DNA from: Arachis hypogaea
Taxonomy: Eukaryota; Streptophyta; Magnoliopsida; Fabales; Fabaceae
Length of the DNA: 64,000 bases
Assembly: GCF_003086295.3 (NCBI RefSeq)
Contig: NC_092048.1
Location: 75,044,290 to 75,108,289, forward strand
Direction: 5' to 3'
Of this stretch, positions 24,403 through 33,804 are shown piece by piece; the stretch's first letter is position 1, and every line of letters begins with the position of its first letter. A model generated the notes under the pieces. It was given only the letters and a program-made list of their open reading frames with translations. It had not been told where the DNA came from and did no database searches. Made by a program: the position numbers and the translations under genes.

Positions 24403-25794
24403 ATGGGGCAAATCTCCAAACAGATTTCTGTTGAGAGACTTTCAAGCTCACTGCCGAGTGACACAATCCCAAATCCTAAGGAAAAATGCAAGGCAATACA
24501 ATTAAGGAGTGGGAGAACATTGATGAGCAACAATGACACTACTAAGAAGCAAGTAGAGAGCAGCAAAAGACCAATAGAAGAGGAACAGCCAACACACACA
24601 GAGGAAGCCAATGATGATGATGCAATGGCAAGCAAGGAAGCTTCAAAGCAAACTCAAGCAAAGGAGGAATAATAAAAAATTCCAAAAAAAGGGAATGAAG
24701 CAGTTGAAGAGCCAACCAAGAATCAAAAGCAGCAAGCAGAGAAAACCTTTGTACCTCCATTGCCATATCCCCAGAGGTTCAACAAAGAAACCAAGGACCA
24801 GCATTTTCACAAGTTCCTTGAAACTTTCAAAAAGCTGGAAATCAATATTCCCTTGGCTGAAGCACTTGAGCAAATGCCTCTGTATGCCAAGTTTTTGAAG
24901 GAGCTTATCAACAAGAAAAGAAGTTGGCATGAAAAGGAAACCATACTACTCACTGAGGAATGCAGGGCTTTGATTCAAAAAGGGTTTCCCCCTAAGCTTG
25001 AAGATCCAAGGAGCTTTTTGCTACCTTGCACCATTGGGGAATTAACCATCACTAAAGCAATGTGCGATCTAGGAGCAAGTATCAACTTAATACCATCCTC
25101 CTTGGTAAAAAAGCTGCATATAGAGGAAATTAAACCAGTACAGATATCTCTAGAGCTAGTAGATAAGTCAACAGTATACTCCAGGGGTATGATTGAAAAC
25201 CTTCTGGTCAAGGTGGACAATTTCATATACCCTGCAGATTTTGTGGTTCTAGATTCAGAAGGGGATGATGGTGACTCTATTATTCTGGGAAGGCCATTCT
25301 TGGCCACTGCTAGAGCTATCATAGACATAGAGGAAGGAGAATTAACTCCTAGAATGCATGATAAGAGTGTCACTCTGAAGGTGTTACCAGAAGCACAGTT
25401 TGGTAATGAGAAGAAAAACTATATGGAGCTTGACAAGGAAGAATCTCTGTTAAAGGAAGAAAGCAACAAGGCGATTCACAACAACATCCCAAGGCAAAAG
25501 ATTGTGCAAACTGATGAAGAAGTCCAAGAGAATATGGGAGTATTAGCCACTGAAAGGATGAAAGATCCCCAAGGTAAGCCTACGGCCAGAAAAGAAAGGT
25601 CAACGAAAGAAAGGATGAAACGCAGAAACAAAACAAAAAGGGGTTGGAAGAACAGGAAGATTCCAACAGAGGGGCTTTCCAAAGGTGACAAAGTGCAATT
25701 AATATATCAACAACTTGGAGCAAGCCGACAGACTGATGACTATTACAATGTCAGCAACATACTCTCGTTGGAACATGCTGAAATTGAACACTAG
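24403..25794 (+). pseudogene. Protease region of element A, RT and integrase absent
   Basis: The frame continues from gag directly after TAG with MGQISKQISVERL. A TAA at 24670-24672 breaks it, and it reopens at 24760. It contains a conserved pre-protease block ([20 protein letters not shown]) and a retropepsin-like domain with active site DLGASI and LGRPFLATARA. Instead of RT there is a very basic stretch (RKERSTKERMKRRNKTKRGW) and a short tail with SKGDKVQLIYQQLG, ending at 25794. RT, RNase H and integrase are gone, so this copy depends on other elements. The tail may derive from elsewhere in pol, but I cannot show that. Confidence 0.83.
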
Positions 25795-25903
25795 AGAACA
25801 AAGAGGAGGATCATAGTCAGAGGAGACAAGTTGAGGCACTACAACCCTCAACCACCATAAAAGAAAGCTCCAATGTCAAGCTAGTGACAATAAAAGAGCG
25901 CTT

Positions 25904-25921
25904 GTTGGGAGGCAACCCAAC
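25904..25921 (+). other. Conserved post-ORF hairpin, element A
   Basis: Stem GTTGGG/CCCAAC with loop AGGCAA, preceded by TAAAAGAGCGCTT. It recurs after the last ORF in B (55659-55676), in C (37369-37386, repeated at 41896-41913) and, with a changed but still paired stem, in D (46410-46426). Confidence 0.7.
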
Positions 25922-27373
25922 CTGAGGTAGTTTTCTTTTCATTATCTATTTCAATAAAAAGGTTAATTAGTTTTATCTATATTGCAAGAAGCTAAGTTTG
26001 GTGTTGCACACCAAAACAATCTAAGGGAGAATGAAGGATTTTAAGTTTGGTGTTCCACCAAAATCCCATCATAAAATACATTCTCACTCTCTGCATAATG
26101 CTAGCTTCAAGCATTTAGATAAACTAGTTAACTATTCTGCCGTTTCCTAGTTTTCAGTTTTATTGCTTTTGAAAAAAAAAAAAAAGAGTTTCACACATGG
26201 TTAATCTGATGCATGAGAACCATTAGCAAGGTACTAAGTTTGGTGTTCCCACACCAAAGTAAGTTCAAAAGCCCATAAATAAATTATACAAGCTAACCAT
26301 TTCTTCTTTCAAGTGCTTGGGGAACAAGCAACTTTCAATATTATTGCAAAGCATCATACAAGCCTTTGGGAGGATTAAGCATCATCAACCAAAGAAATGA
26401 AAGAGGAATGTGTGGATCAGTGATGATGATGATGAGGAGTGAAGCAAGCGAACTCCAAAAGGTTGTATTGTTAAGTGATTATCTTACATGAAACACTGCT
26501 ATGATTGAGAGTGGTTTAGTTTCCCTGATTATCTGTCTGCATAGCATAGTTTTTCTATAATTCAATAAGCAAGATGCTTGATTATTCATAATATTTTTCT
26601 CTTCAAAACTTGTTTGTACTCAATGATTCGAGAATTGCATCACATGAAAGTTCTTTGAAAAGAAGGATTGAGGAATTAAACAATTTTGAGGCAAGCAAAA
26701 GATTAGGAGAAGTGGTGGTTCTAGTTGTATGATTATGTATTGAGGTTGCATGCTTGTGAAAACTTGCATGGGAGCTCATAGGCAGGACATGAAGTTCAAA
26801 TAAGTATTGTGGAGATTCTCAAAAATTTATTGATCCAAGAAGCAGCAAACAAAACAAAAGAAAGAAAAGAAAATACAAAGATAAAAAGAACATGGCCCAA
26901 GGCTCTGAGCATCAATTACTAGGCAGAAAAGAAAGAAGAAACAATGACTCAAAGAGTTGTTAGCCTAGTAAATGCTTGTGGTTGAGTTGTGTCAAAGAAA
27001 GAGGCTTGAGCAAGTAAATCCTTAGGGGTGCTTTAACACCTAATACCTTAAAACCAACTGGTTTAGGAGTATTGATTGAAAGCTTATTTAAAAGAGCCGC
27101 TTTGAGACATGACACTTAGAGTCAAGGCCAAAGCACAAAAACTATAAGCTGCTTCAAGGTGACTACATATAAAGAGATATCCATAATACCATTTGGATGA
27201 AAATCCTAAGACCTAAGACTCCCAATATGTGAGGACTAGTGAGCACTGAAACCTTTGCATGAGCACAAGATTTAGAGTTCACCCCATTGACAATTAATCA
27301 CTTCACTCACAGGACCTTACAATTTATTCTTCAATCCGTCTTAAGTGAAAGAACATATGAGCATAAATCATTT

Positions 27374-27393
27374 CTTGCTTGGGGACAAGCAAG
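27374..27393 (+). other. Conserved hairpin before the 3' LTR, element A
   Basis: A perfect 7-bp stem CTTGCTT/AAGCAAG with loop GGGGAC, followed by CTTTAAGTTTGGTGTTG and then the LTR. Where a polypurine tract is expected there is no long purine run. Confidence 0.72.
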
Positions 27394-27410
27394 CTTTAAG
27401 TTTGGTGTTG

Positions 27411-29227
27411 TGATGACAAGTCATCTTAGCCTAGTTCACTAGCCTTTTTCTTTTGTTTTCAATTGAATTATGCACTTTTCTTGAGCCAAAAGCAAGCCAA
27501 ATGGGTAGATTTTCATGTTTCCTTTGATTTAATCAACCATGTATGAATTCATGCTATTTCATGAGGTTTTATGCTATAATTGTCATGTATTATGAAAGAA
27601 TGAATATCTCATGATTTTGAGCATAGCTTTGATGTGTTTGGTTGATTAATGATAGGTGAAGAAAGCTTGGAGAAAGGTTGATGCAAGAAGGAATGGCTAG
27701 GAGGAATGACTTGAGTCTTGGATTAATTATGAACCAGGAAGCAAAAGCTGGAGCAAAAGTTAGCCCCTAACTTTTTGGCTAACTTTTGGACAAAAGTTGG
27801 AGCAAAAGTTAGCCCCTAACTTTTTGGCTAACTTTTGGGCAAAAGCTGGACCAAAAGTTAGCCCCTAACTTTTTGGCTAACTTTTGGCATGAAAAACACT
27901 CCCTGGATGCACCAAAAGTTTGCGCCAACGTTAGCCCCTAACTTTTTGGCTAACGTTGGCGCTTGAAAAACTCCCTGGGCTAGCAAAAGTTTGCGCCAAC
28001 GTTAGCCCCTAACTTTCTGGCTAACGTTGGCGCCATGAATAACTAAGGGGAGGCCAACGTTGGAGCAAAAGTTAGACCCCTAACTTTTGCCCCAACGTTG
28101 GTATCAGCAAAACAAGGGTGCTGATGTGAAAAGTTGGAGCAAAAGTTAGACCCTAACTTTTACTCCAACTTTCACTCAAGCTTTCATGATTCCAACCCGG
28201 TTCAATTCGGTTCTTTTCCAAACTCCAAGAGCAATCAACCAAGGCCTCTCTCAACCCAATTCCACCAAGAGCAAAGGCCCAATTGAAGGCTTGAAGACCA
28301 TTTGAAGAAAGTGTATAAATAGATTAGAATTTAAGTTTTAGAAGAGCTTTTCTTTGGAGTTTTCATAGAGAGTTTTCGGAAAGCTTTTGGTGTTGAGTGA
28401 ATTTTAATTTCTAAGTCTCGGGGAAGGAGAATTGAATTCCCTTCCTCTTAGTTTTCTTGTTTTGAATTTCAATTACACTTGTCTTGGATCTTGGGTTGGA
28501 GAATTGAAGAAATTCTGTTTCAATCTCATCCTGAGACCTCTCTGCTTTATTTTACTGCAAAATTGAATTCGGTTTCGGGTAATTGCTTTTCATCTACTTT
28601 CTTTGCAATTTACAATTTCCTTTGCAATTGTTCTTGTTGGATCTAGGAAGGCATTGAGATCTAGACTTGATTTTCTAGTCTCTTGGGTCTTGAGATCCGG
28701 ATTTCCCATTTCCCATTCCCTGTTTACTGTTTTCATGCTCATTTACAATTCTGTTTCTAGATCTGATTCAATCCAAGTGTTCTTTTATTCCTCTGCTTGT
28801 TGCAATTTTATATTTCCTTGTTTAATTTCTGCAAATCCAACTCCCCATTCCCTTTACAATTCAAGCCATTTACATTTCTTGCACTTTAAGATTTTGCAAT
28901 TTACATTTCTTGCGTTCTAAGTTTTTGCCATTTAATTTCTTGTTCTTTAAGATTCAGCACTTTAATTCTTGTTCTCTTTAATTTCATGCCAACTACCTAT
29001 TCCCTTTACTTTCTATGCAATTTAAATTCTGCAAATCACAAATCTCTCAACCAAATCTTGATTCGCTTGACTAAATCAACCACTAAACTAAAATTGCTCA
29101 ATCCTTCAATCCCTGTGGGATCGACCTCACTCTCGTGAGTTATTATTACTTGATGCGACCCGGTGCACTTGCCGGTTAGATTTGGGTGTCTTGGAGAAAT
29201 TCGTTTCTCCGCGAAAATATCCCATCA
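27411..29227 (+). repeat. 3' LTR of element A
   Basis: Nearly identical to the 5' LTR, starting TGATGACAAG and ending CCCATCA, followed by the target duplication CCAGT. Differences from the 5' copy are scattered substitutions and one or two single-base indels. Confidence 0.93.
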
Positions 29228-29232
29228 CCAGT

Positions 29233-30243
29233 CCATGTGACAATCTATTTAAGAAAACATAAAATTGATTATAAGCTATACATCTTATTCAATATTATAA
29301 ATTAATACTTGGAATGAGTTAAAGTCCACCAAAACTCAAGTGAATTGCATACATCTTACTCAAACCACACCAGCCCATCAAATATAAAGTCTAAAAAAAT
29401 TCATAGAAATATAAACTCATTTTTTCAATTAATAAATACTAAAAAACAAATATTATTATTCTGTAGTAGACACAAAATCTTTAGAGTAATAAGCTAAGCT
29501 TCAAGAATCCAATTTGCAAATAAAGCAGAATGTTTTCTCTAGAAAATTCATTTAAACCCATGAATTATCAAGATTGATCCAGATAAAAATAAAATAAAAA
29601 CTACAAATTTTTATCAATCATGCAGAAGAGTTCAGCTAAAACTTCAAGAGAATTGAAAAACAAAATAAAACCTACACCCAAAAAAAGATAAATTTGAGAC
29701 CAACCCACACTAATTCAAAATCAACTAATCACTTTTTTTCTCGTCGATAATTTTCTTTCAACCTGAACCTAGATTAGAAAATCATTAAGGAGAAGCTGGT
29801 TTAAAAGAAGGCTAACCTTCAAAATTATCTGAACATAAAATAGCAATGCTTCTTTTACGATCCAAAACGACAGCCAATAGCCATTTCAGCATCCATAAGA
29901 ATCCAATCAGCAACTAACCTTAGCAATGGGTTAAAGTGAAGTTTCTCAAATCTTTTTGTATCCTAAATTAGAATTTATAAGTGAAAAGTTCACCAAAAAA
30001 GTCAAACAGTTCTTGTCATGAAGGGGGAAAAAGATCATCTAAAATGTGGAGGTTTGGTAAACTGGAAAAATAAACTTTTAATCACCTTTGAATTTGTAAC
30101 TTTTATTATTTGTGAGCCCTACTATCTTATTTCAAGGGTGATTAAAGTCTTACTTGATCACTTTACCAACCTCCTCAAAATATATCAAGAGAAGTGGATT
30201 TTTATCCTACTATACCAAACATAACATAACTTTTATTACTAAA

Positions 30244-30245
<2 letters not shown>
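29233..30245. other. AT-rich region, no gene recognised
   Basis: AT-rich DNA between the right target duplication of A and the GA microsatellite. The plus-strand open frame at 30018-30224 shows no recognisable domain and is not called. It is probably part of the gene-fragment mosaic (intron-like). Confidence 0.4.
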
Positions 30246-30331
<86 letters not shown>

Positions 30332-30593
30332 GTTCATAGAACAAGAAATTTGATTAGAAGGAAAAGAATACAAAAATAATGTGTAAGCATCCGTAACTAA
30401 AGCAGAAAACCTAAAACAATATTAATGCAGAAAATGTTCTTTAATATCATAAGAAGATCCAATGAAAAGTAAGCCACAAAAATTTAGTTCTTATTTTCAT
30501 TTATCTTTTATTTTTCCTTTTTTTTTCAAGAAAAAAGAAGAAGGCAGAGTTGTTGGGGAAAGGGGGGATTTCCACAATAGAGATCACAGTACC

Positions 30594-30640
<47 letters not shown>

Positions 30641-30907
30641 GTTCATAGAACAAGAAATTTGATTAGAATGAAAAGAATACAAAAATAATGTATAAGCATC
30701 CGTAACTAAAGCAGAAAACCTAAAATAATATTAATGTAGAAAATGTTCTTTAATATCCCAAGAAGATCCAATGAAAAGTAAGCCACAAAAATTTAGTTCT
30801 TATTTCCATTTATCTTTTATTTTTCCTTTTTTTTCAAGAAAAAAGAAGAAGGCAGAGTTGTTGGGGAAAGGGGGGATTTCCACAATAGAGATCGCAGTAC
30901 CACTCAC
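30246..30907. repeat. (GA)n microsatellites and a 309-bp tandem duplication
   Basis: A GA run at about 30246-30327 is followed by about 270 bases of unique DNA, a second GA run at about 30597-30636 and a second copy of the same 270 bases (from 30637). The offset is 309 bases and the copies differ at only a few positions. It adjoins the CPSF-A-like exon at 30906. Confidence 0.88.
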
Positions 30908-31550
30908 CTCATGGTAAGAATAGAAAAGGACACCATCACGACAATCACCAACAGCGATTCTAGTAAAATGTACAGTCAATCATGTTACCAAGAAACATGT
31001 CCTTCGGTGCGCAAACTTTCTCACCCTTTGGGGATTGTCATTTGGAAAATCATAAACATAAAACTGCATTCAAAAAAATATCTTAATGAGTAGATTATAT
31101 AAGAACATAAATACAGCTTAATGAAAAGAAAATCTTGAGAAAGGATGGCGTAGCAGTGTGGAAGTGACAGAATAAATGGATAAAAAGGGCAAGTTTTATG
31201 AATTACAGTATTGCCAGCTGATGCCAGGAAGTAACAATCAAGACGACGACAAATTGCAAGTACCATTCCCTGCCATGTATTGCCATAAGCAAACCGGAAC
31301 TGCCATACTTCATTTTCATCTAGTTTGATCCCATCGGAACTATTATCATGGGGGCTGCTGGCAAGACTGCTGCCTCCATCAGAAGAGAAGACCCCATTAG
31401 ACAAAGAATCAGCTCAAAATCATGATTCTTGGTGCATGAGTAAACTAGTTGATCTATGATGTTTAATATCACAGAGGCCAAACACCTTCCTACATGCTTT
31501 TTCAGATCCAAAACCAGCAACATTCTCAATTGATCTCTTATACATCTTCA
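30906..31550 (-). pseudogene. CPSF-A/DDB1-like protein fragment
   Basis: On the minus strand two exon-like pieces follow each other. The right one (about 31404-31195) contains GMVLAICRRLDCYFLASAGN. The left one (about 31060-30906) contains FPNDNPQRVRKF and then HFTRIAVGDCRDGVLFYSYH, ending at a donor GTGAGT. Together they match the order in plant CPSF-A/DDB1-related proteins (At3g11960-like, as I recall), which are large beta-propeller nuclear proteins. A TGA interrupts the left piece shortly before the HFTRIAVGD block, and further stops lie upstream of 31404. Only a small part of the gene is here, so it is a captured fragment. Confidence 0.68.
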
Positions 31551-31893
31551 TCTACTAAGAGATTACAGTATAAAAATTAGTAAATTAGCATTTATTTGAA
31601 ACAAAATAAAACAAATCATAGAAAACATGATGACGATACCAATACTGCTCTGAGGGGTCATTTGGGACAGAAAATGTCGATAGAAGTCAACTCAGTTTCA
31701 AAGCTAGATCTTCTTTCGATGTGCCATTCATTCGTTCCCATCCTGTAGCAGTACCTGAACTATTCTCCAATCCAAGTTGGCAGTGATCTATTTATCATGT
31801 ATCAAATTAGAAGAAGAACTTAGAAACAGCAGATATGATACATTTTGGTTGCCTAATTAAGAATTTGGAAGAAGAGTAGTTAAAAGGATGTAC
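31551..31893 (-). other. Possible unidentified exon fragment
   Basis: The minus strand near 31790-31680 has an open stretch with GTATGWERMNGTSKEDLALK, which looks like coding sequence but which I cannot assign. The rest is intron-like. Confidence 0.3.
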
Positions 31894-31945
31894 CTATTAA
31901 GAGCAAAACACCATCTTAAGTTGTCTTCAATCTCTTCTTAACACT
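31894..31945 (-). pseudogene. Second copy of the ACL5-like exon end
   Basis: The minus strand encodes EEIEDNLRWCFALN and ends at a GTACAT donor. It matches the exon at 20691-20797 in sequence and splice site, and the downstream intron sequence (about 31832-31893 versus 20629-20690) is also similar. A TAA sits just upstream in frame. This copy and the other lie on opposite sides of element A in the same orientation. Confidence 0.58.
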
Positions 31946-32565
31946 GAAATAAAAAATATTTTACTTCCAAAGTCCAAACAATTTTTCATAACAAAACTAC
32001 CATTCACCACTCAATAAGTTGGGTAAAAGTTAAACAGAATTTCCTTTAGGAAAAGTGGAAAAGCAATTCAAGAAAAGACAGAGCATAGCCCGGTTACAAT
32101 ATTAATAAAAATGATATAAAGTAAAAGGCATGGGCAATCACATAATTAACACCCAATTTCAAATAATGATTTAATAGGATGTGGATACTGGTACATCAAC
32201 AACAATTACATACTTAGTGAGTAGTTGGGCATAAAAAAGAATACATGATAAAACCAGTATTTTCTTTTAGGTGCCCTGAATAATATAAATGAACAAAAGT
32301 ACATAAACAGTTATCATTTTTCATAGAAGTTCAAAAGATTTCAGAGAAAACGAGCAATTTTTAAAATTAACACCAAATAAGTTCAAAACTTGTTGTGTAA
32401 CACCAAAACTTAAATTATGAAATGAAGTACATGTGAGAATATATTATTTATTTCAATTAACTCATTTTAAAGTTGATGTCACGCAAAGACAAGGAACTAG
32501 ATAAGACCAAAAAAGAATTTACATAGGCAACTGCAAACCAACCTCTTCCCCAAAAGACCGGGTTT
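31946..32565. other. Intron-like DNA, no gene recognised
   Basis: AT-rich sequence between the ACL5-like and GH31-like fragments; I see no coding segment or repeat structure in it. Confidence 0.4.
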
Positions 32566-33046
32566 CATGATCGTTTGTGCCTTCTTCAAAATGACCTCTG
32601 CAGAAGGGAAACAAGGAACCTACACCCATCCACCTTCCAAAAAGCCTAGGTGTTGCATTGGTAGCAAATCCCCCAAGATCAAGACTAGAAAATGGCTGAC
32701 CACTGAGTTCCTAAACACAACAAATGCAAAAAATGAAGGGATGCAGAAAACTTACTGGATTCCAATATTTATGTTGTAAATACATAAATATCCAATAAAC
32801 AATATTACCTTGCAAAACTATTGACACACTCAACAAAGACAAACTTCACAAAATAAATTCAGAGTCAGGCTGCAGAACTGCATCTTACTATTATATAACT
32901 GAATCACATCCTACTTGATGTATTGCCCACAAGTTTATTATAAAACATGCCTTAAAAACATCAGGTTCATTTATATCATTCCATATGCCATCAACACCAT
33001 TGGAAATGAAATCTTTAACTAGATTAGCCCATAGAAGACAAACCTG
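32566..33046 (-). pseudogene. GH31 alpha-glucosidase fragments (two exons)
   Basis: Minus strand. The exon at about 33046-32952 encodes LVKDFISNGVDGIWNDINEP, which carries the GH31 nucleophile region (WxDMNE, here WNDINEP). After an intron, the stretch at about 32707-32566 encodes LSGQPFSSLDLGGF and ATPRLFGRW, the GH31 block after the acid/base residue. A short deletion after GRW shifts the frame; the further sequence resembling the same protein lies in the next frame. The order and spacing fit one ancestral gene of the neutral/heteroglycan glucosidase type. It is a dead fragment. Confidence 0.72.
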
Positions 33047-33486
33047 CAAGATATAGGATGGATATTCCAAAATGGAAAACCTAAAAAGGTTAAATTTCTA
33101 GATGAGAAACCCCACTAAGTTCAATTTATAAATTCCACCACCTGCAATATATCACTGGAACACTTACAGCATCAGAAAACTAGATAGCATGTACCTTATT
33201 ATAATAACATCAGTAAAATCTGGTCTATAAATGAGGCTCTTGTGCCTTTTACCCGGCAACTCCCTTCCTCGTCCATATGACAGTAGCGGATCAACAACTG
33301 GCCAATTATCAAGGTTTTGTAATAAGTAGCGTGGCATGCCATTAAGATAATAACTTATAGATTGATTAGACCCTAAATTTAAAATTTGAAATACAATCCT
33401 TGTATGATAAATTGGTAGATATCTTAGAAATTACCAACCACTCTACCAGCTACTGATTAAGACAAACTTCTGCTGAAATTGGCCTA
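33047..33486 (-). pseudogene. GH28 polygalacturonase fragment
   Basis: The minus strand at about 33345-33226 encodes LDNWPVVDPLLSYGRGRELP followed by GKRHKSLIY and a TDVII block. This is the N-terminal signature of plant polygalacturonases (family GH28), enzymes that cut pectin. Nothing of the catalytic NTD/DD/GHG region is present. It is the rightmost piece of the mosaic; D LTR sequence begins at 33487. Confidence 0.65.
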
Positions 33487-33804
33487 TGATAAACGCCATT
33501 TGTAGGGTTTATCTTGTATTGATTTTAGAGAATTTTATCACCTTTTACTCACATTTATTCAATGAAATAGCATGGTTTCATGATTGTCACCTAATTTGTA
33601 CTTAAGTGTGAAAACATGCTTCCTAGACCTTGATTCGCTAAATCTAATTCACCTTTGATTCTACTAGCTGCCTTGATATGCTTACTAGTGATTTCAGATT
33701 GAAAAGGACTAGGAATGGATCAAAGGAGTGAGGAGAAAGCATGCAAAATGGAGAAATCATGAAAAGCCAAAGATTTGAGACGCACCCATGGACGCGCGCA
33801 CGCA
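33487..33804 (+). repeat. Partial LTR start, Tat-like element D
   Basis: TGATAAACGCC opens a sequence typical of Tat/Ogre-type LTR starts. It is followed by a CG-rich word (GACGCGCGCACGCA) and is interrupted at 33805 by the LTR of element C. Only 318 bases remain on this side. The matching interior probably resumes at 45073, beyond element C and the assembly gap; this link is inferred from orientation and shared CG-rich words. Confidence 0.5.

Larger units (their letters stand above)
25795..27410 (+). other. 3' untranslated region of element A
   Basis: No gene. It starts with a conserved hairpin (25904-25921). It then holds several copies of AAGTTTGGTGTT, some followed by the complementary ACACCAAA (about 25994, 26041, 26237, 27397), and ends with the hairpin CTTGCTT-GGGGAC-AAGCAAG (27374-27393) 17 bases before the 3' LTR. 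The same layout is found in B and C. Confidence 0.75.
20907..29227 (+). mobile_element. LTR element A: Athila-like, non-autonomous, complete ends
   Basis: Two direct LTRs of 1818 and 1817 bp begin TGATGAC and end CCCATCA. They are bounded by the 5-bp target duplication CCAGT (20902-20906 and 29228-29232). A PBS for tRNA-Asp follows the left LTR. The 4.7-kb interior encodes gag and an aspartic protease but has no RT, RNase H or integrase. My by-eye count of LTR differences is about 20-30, so the insertion is fairly young. Gag is very close to that of element B, which could supply the missing enzymes in trans. The insertion splits the gene-fragment mosaic. Confidence 0.93.

Noticed and set aside
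20902..29232. ACL5-like duplication as target duplication of A
   Set aside because: The copies are diverged, more than 50 bp long and not adjacent to the LTR ends; the true duplication is CCAGT.
30018..30224. 68-residue plus-strand frame
   Set aside because: No recognisable domain, AT-rich composition and no splice or promoter context.
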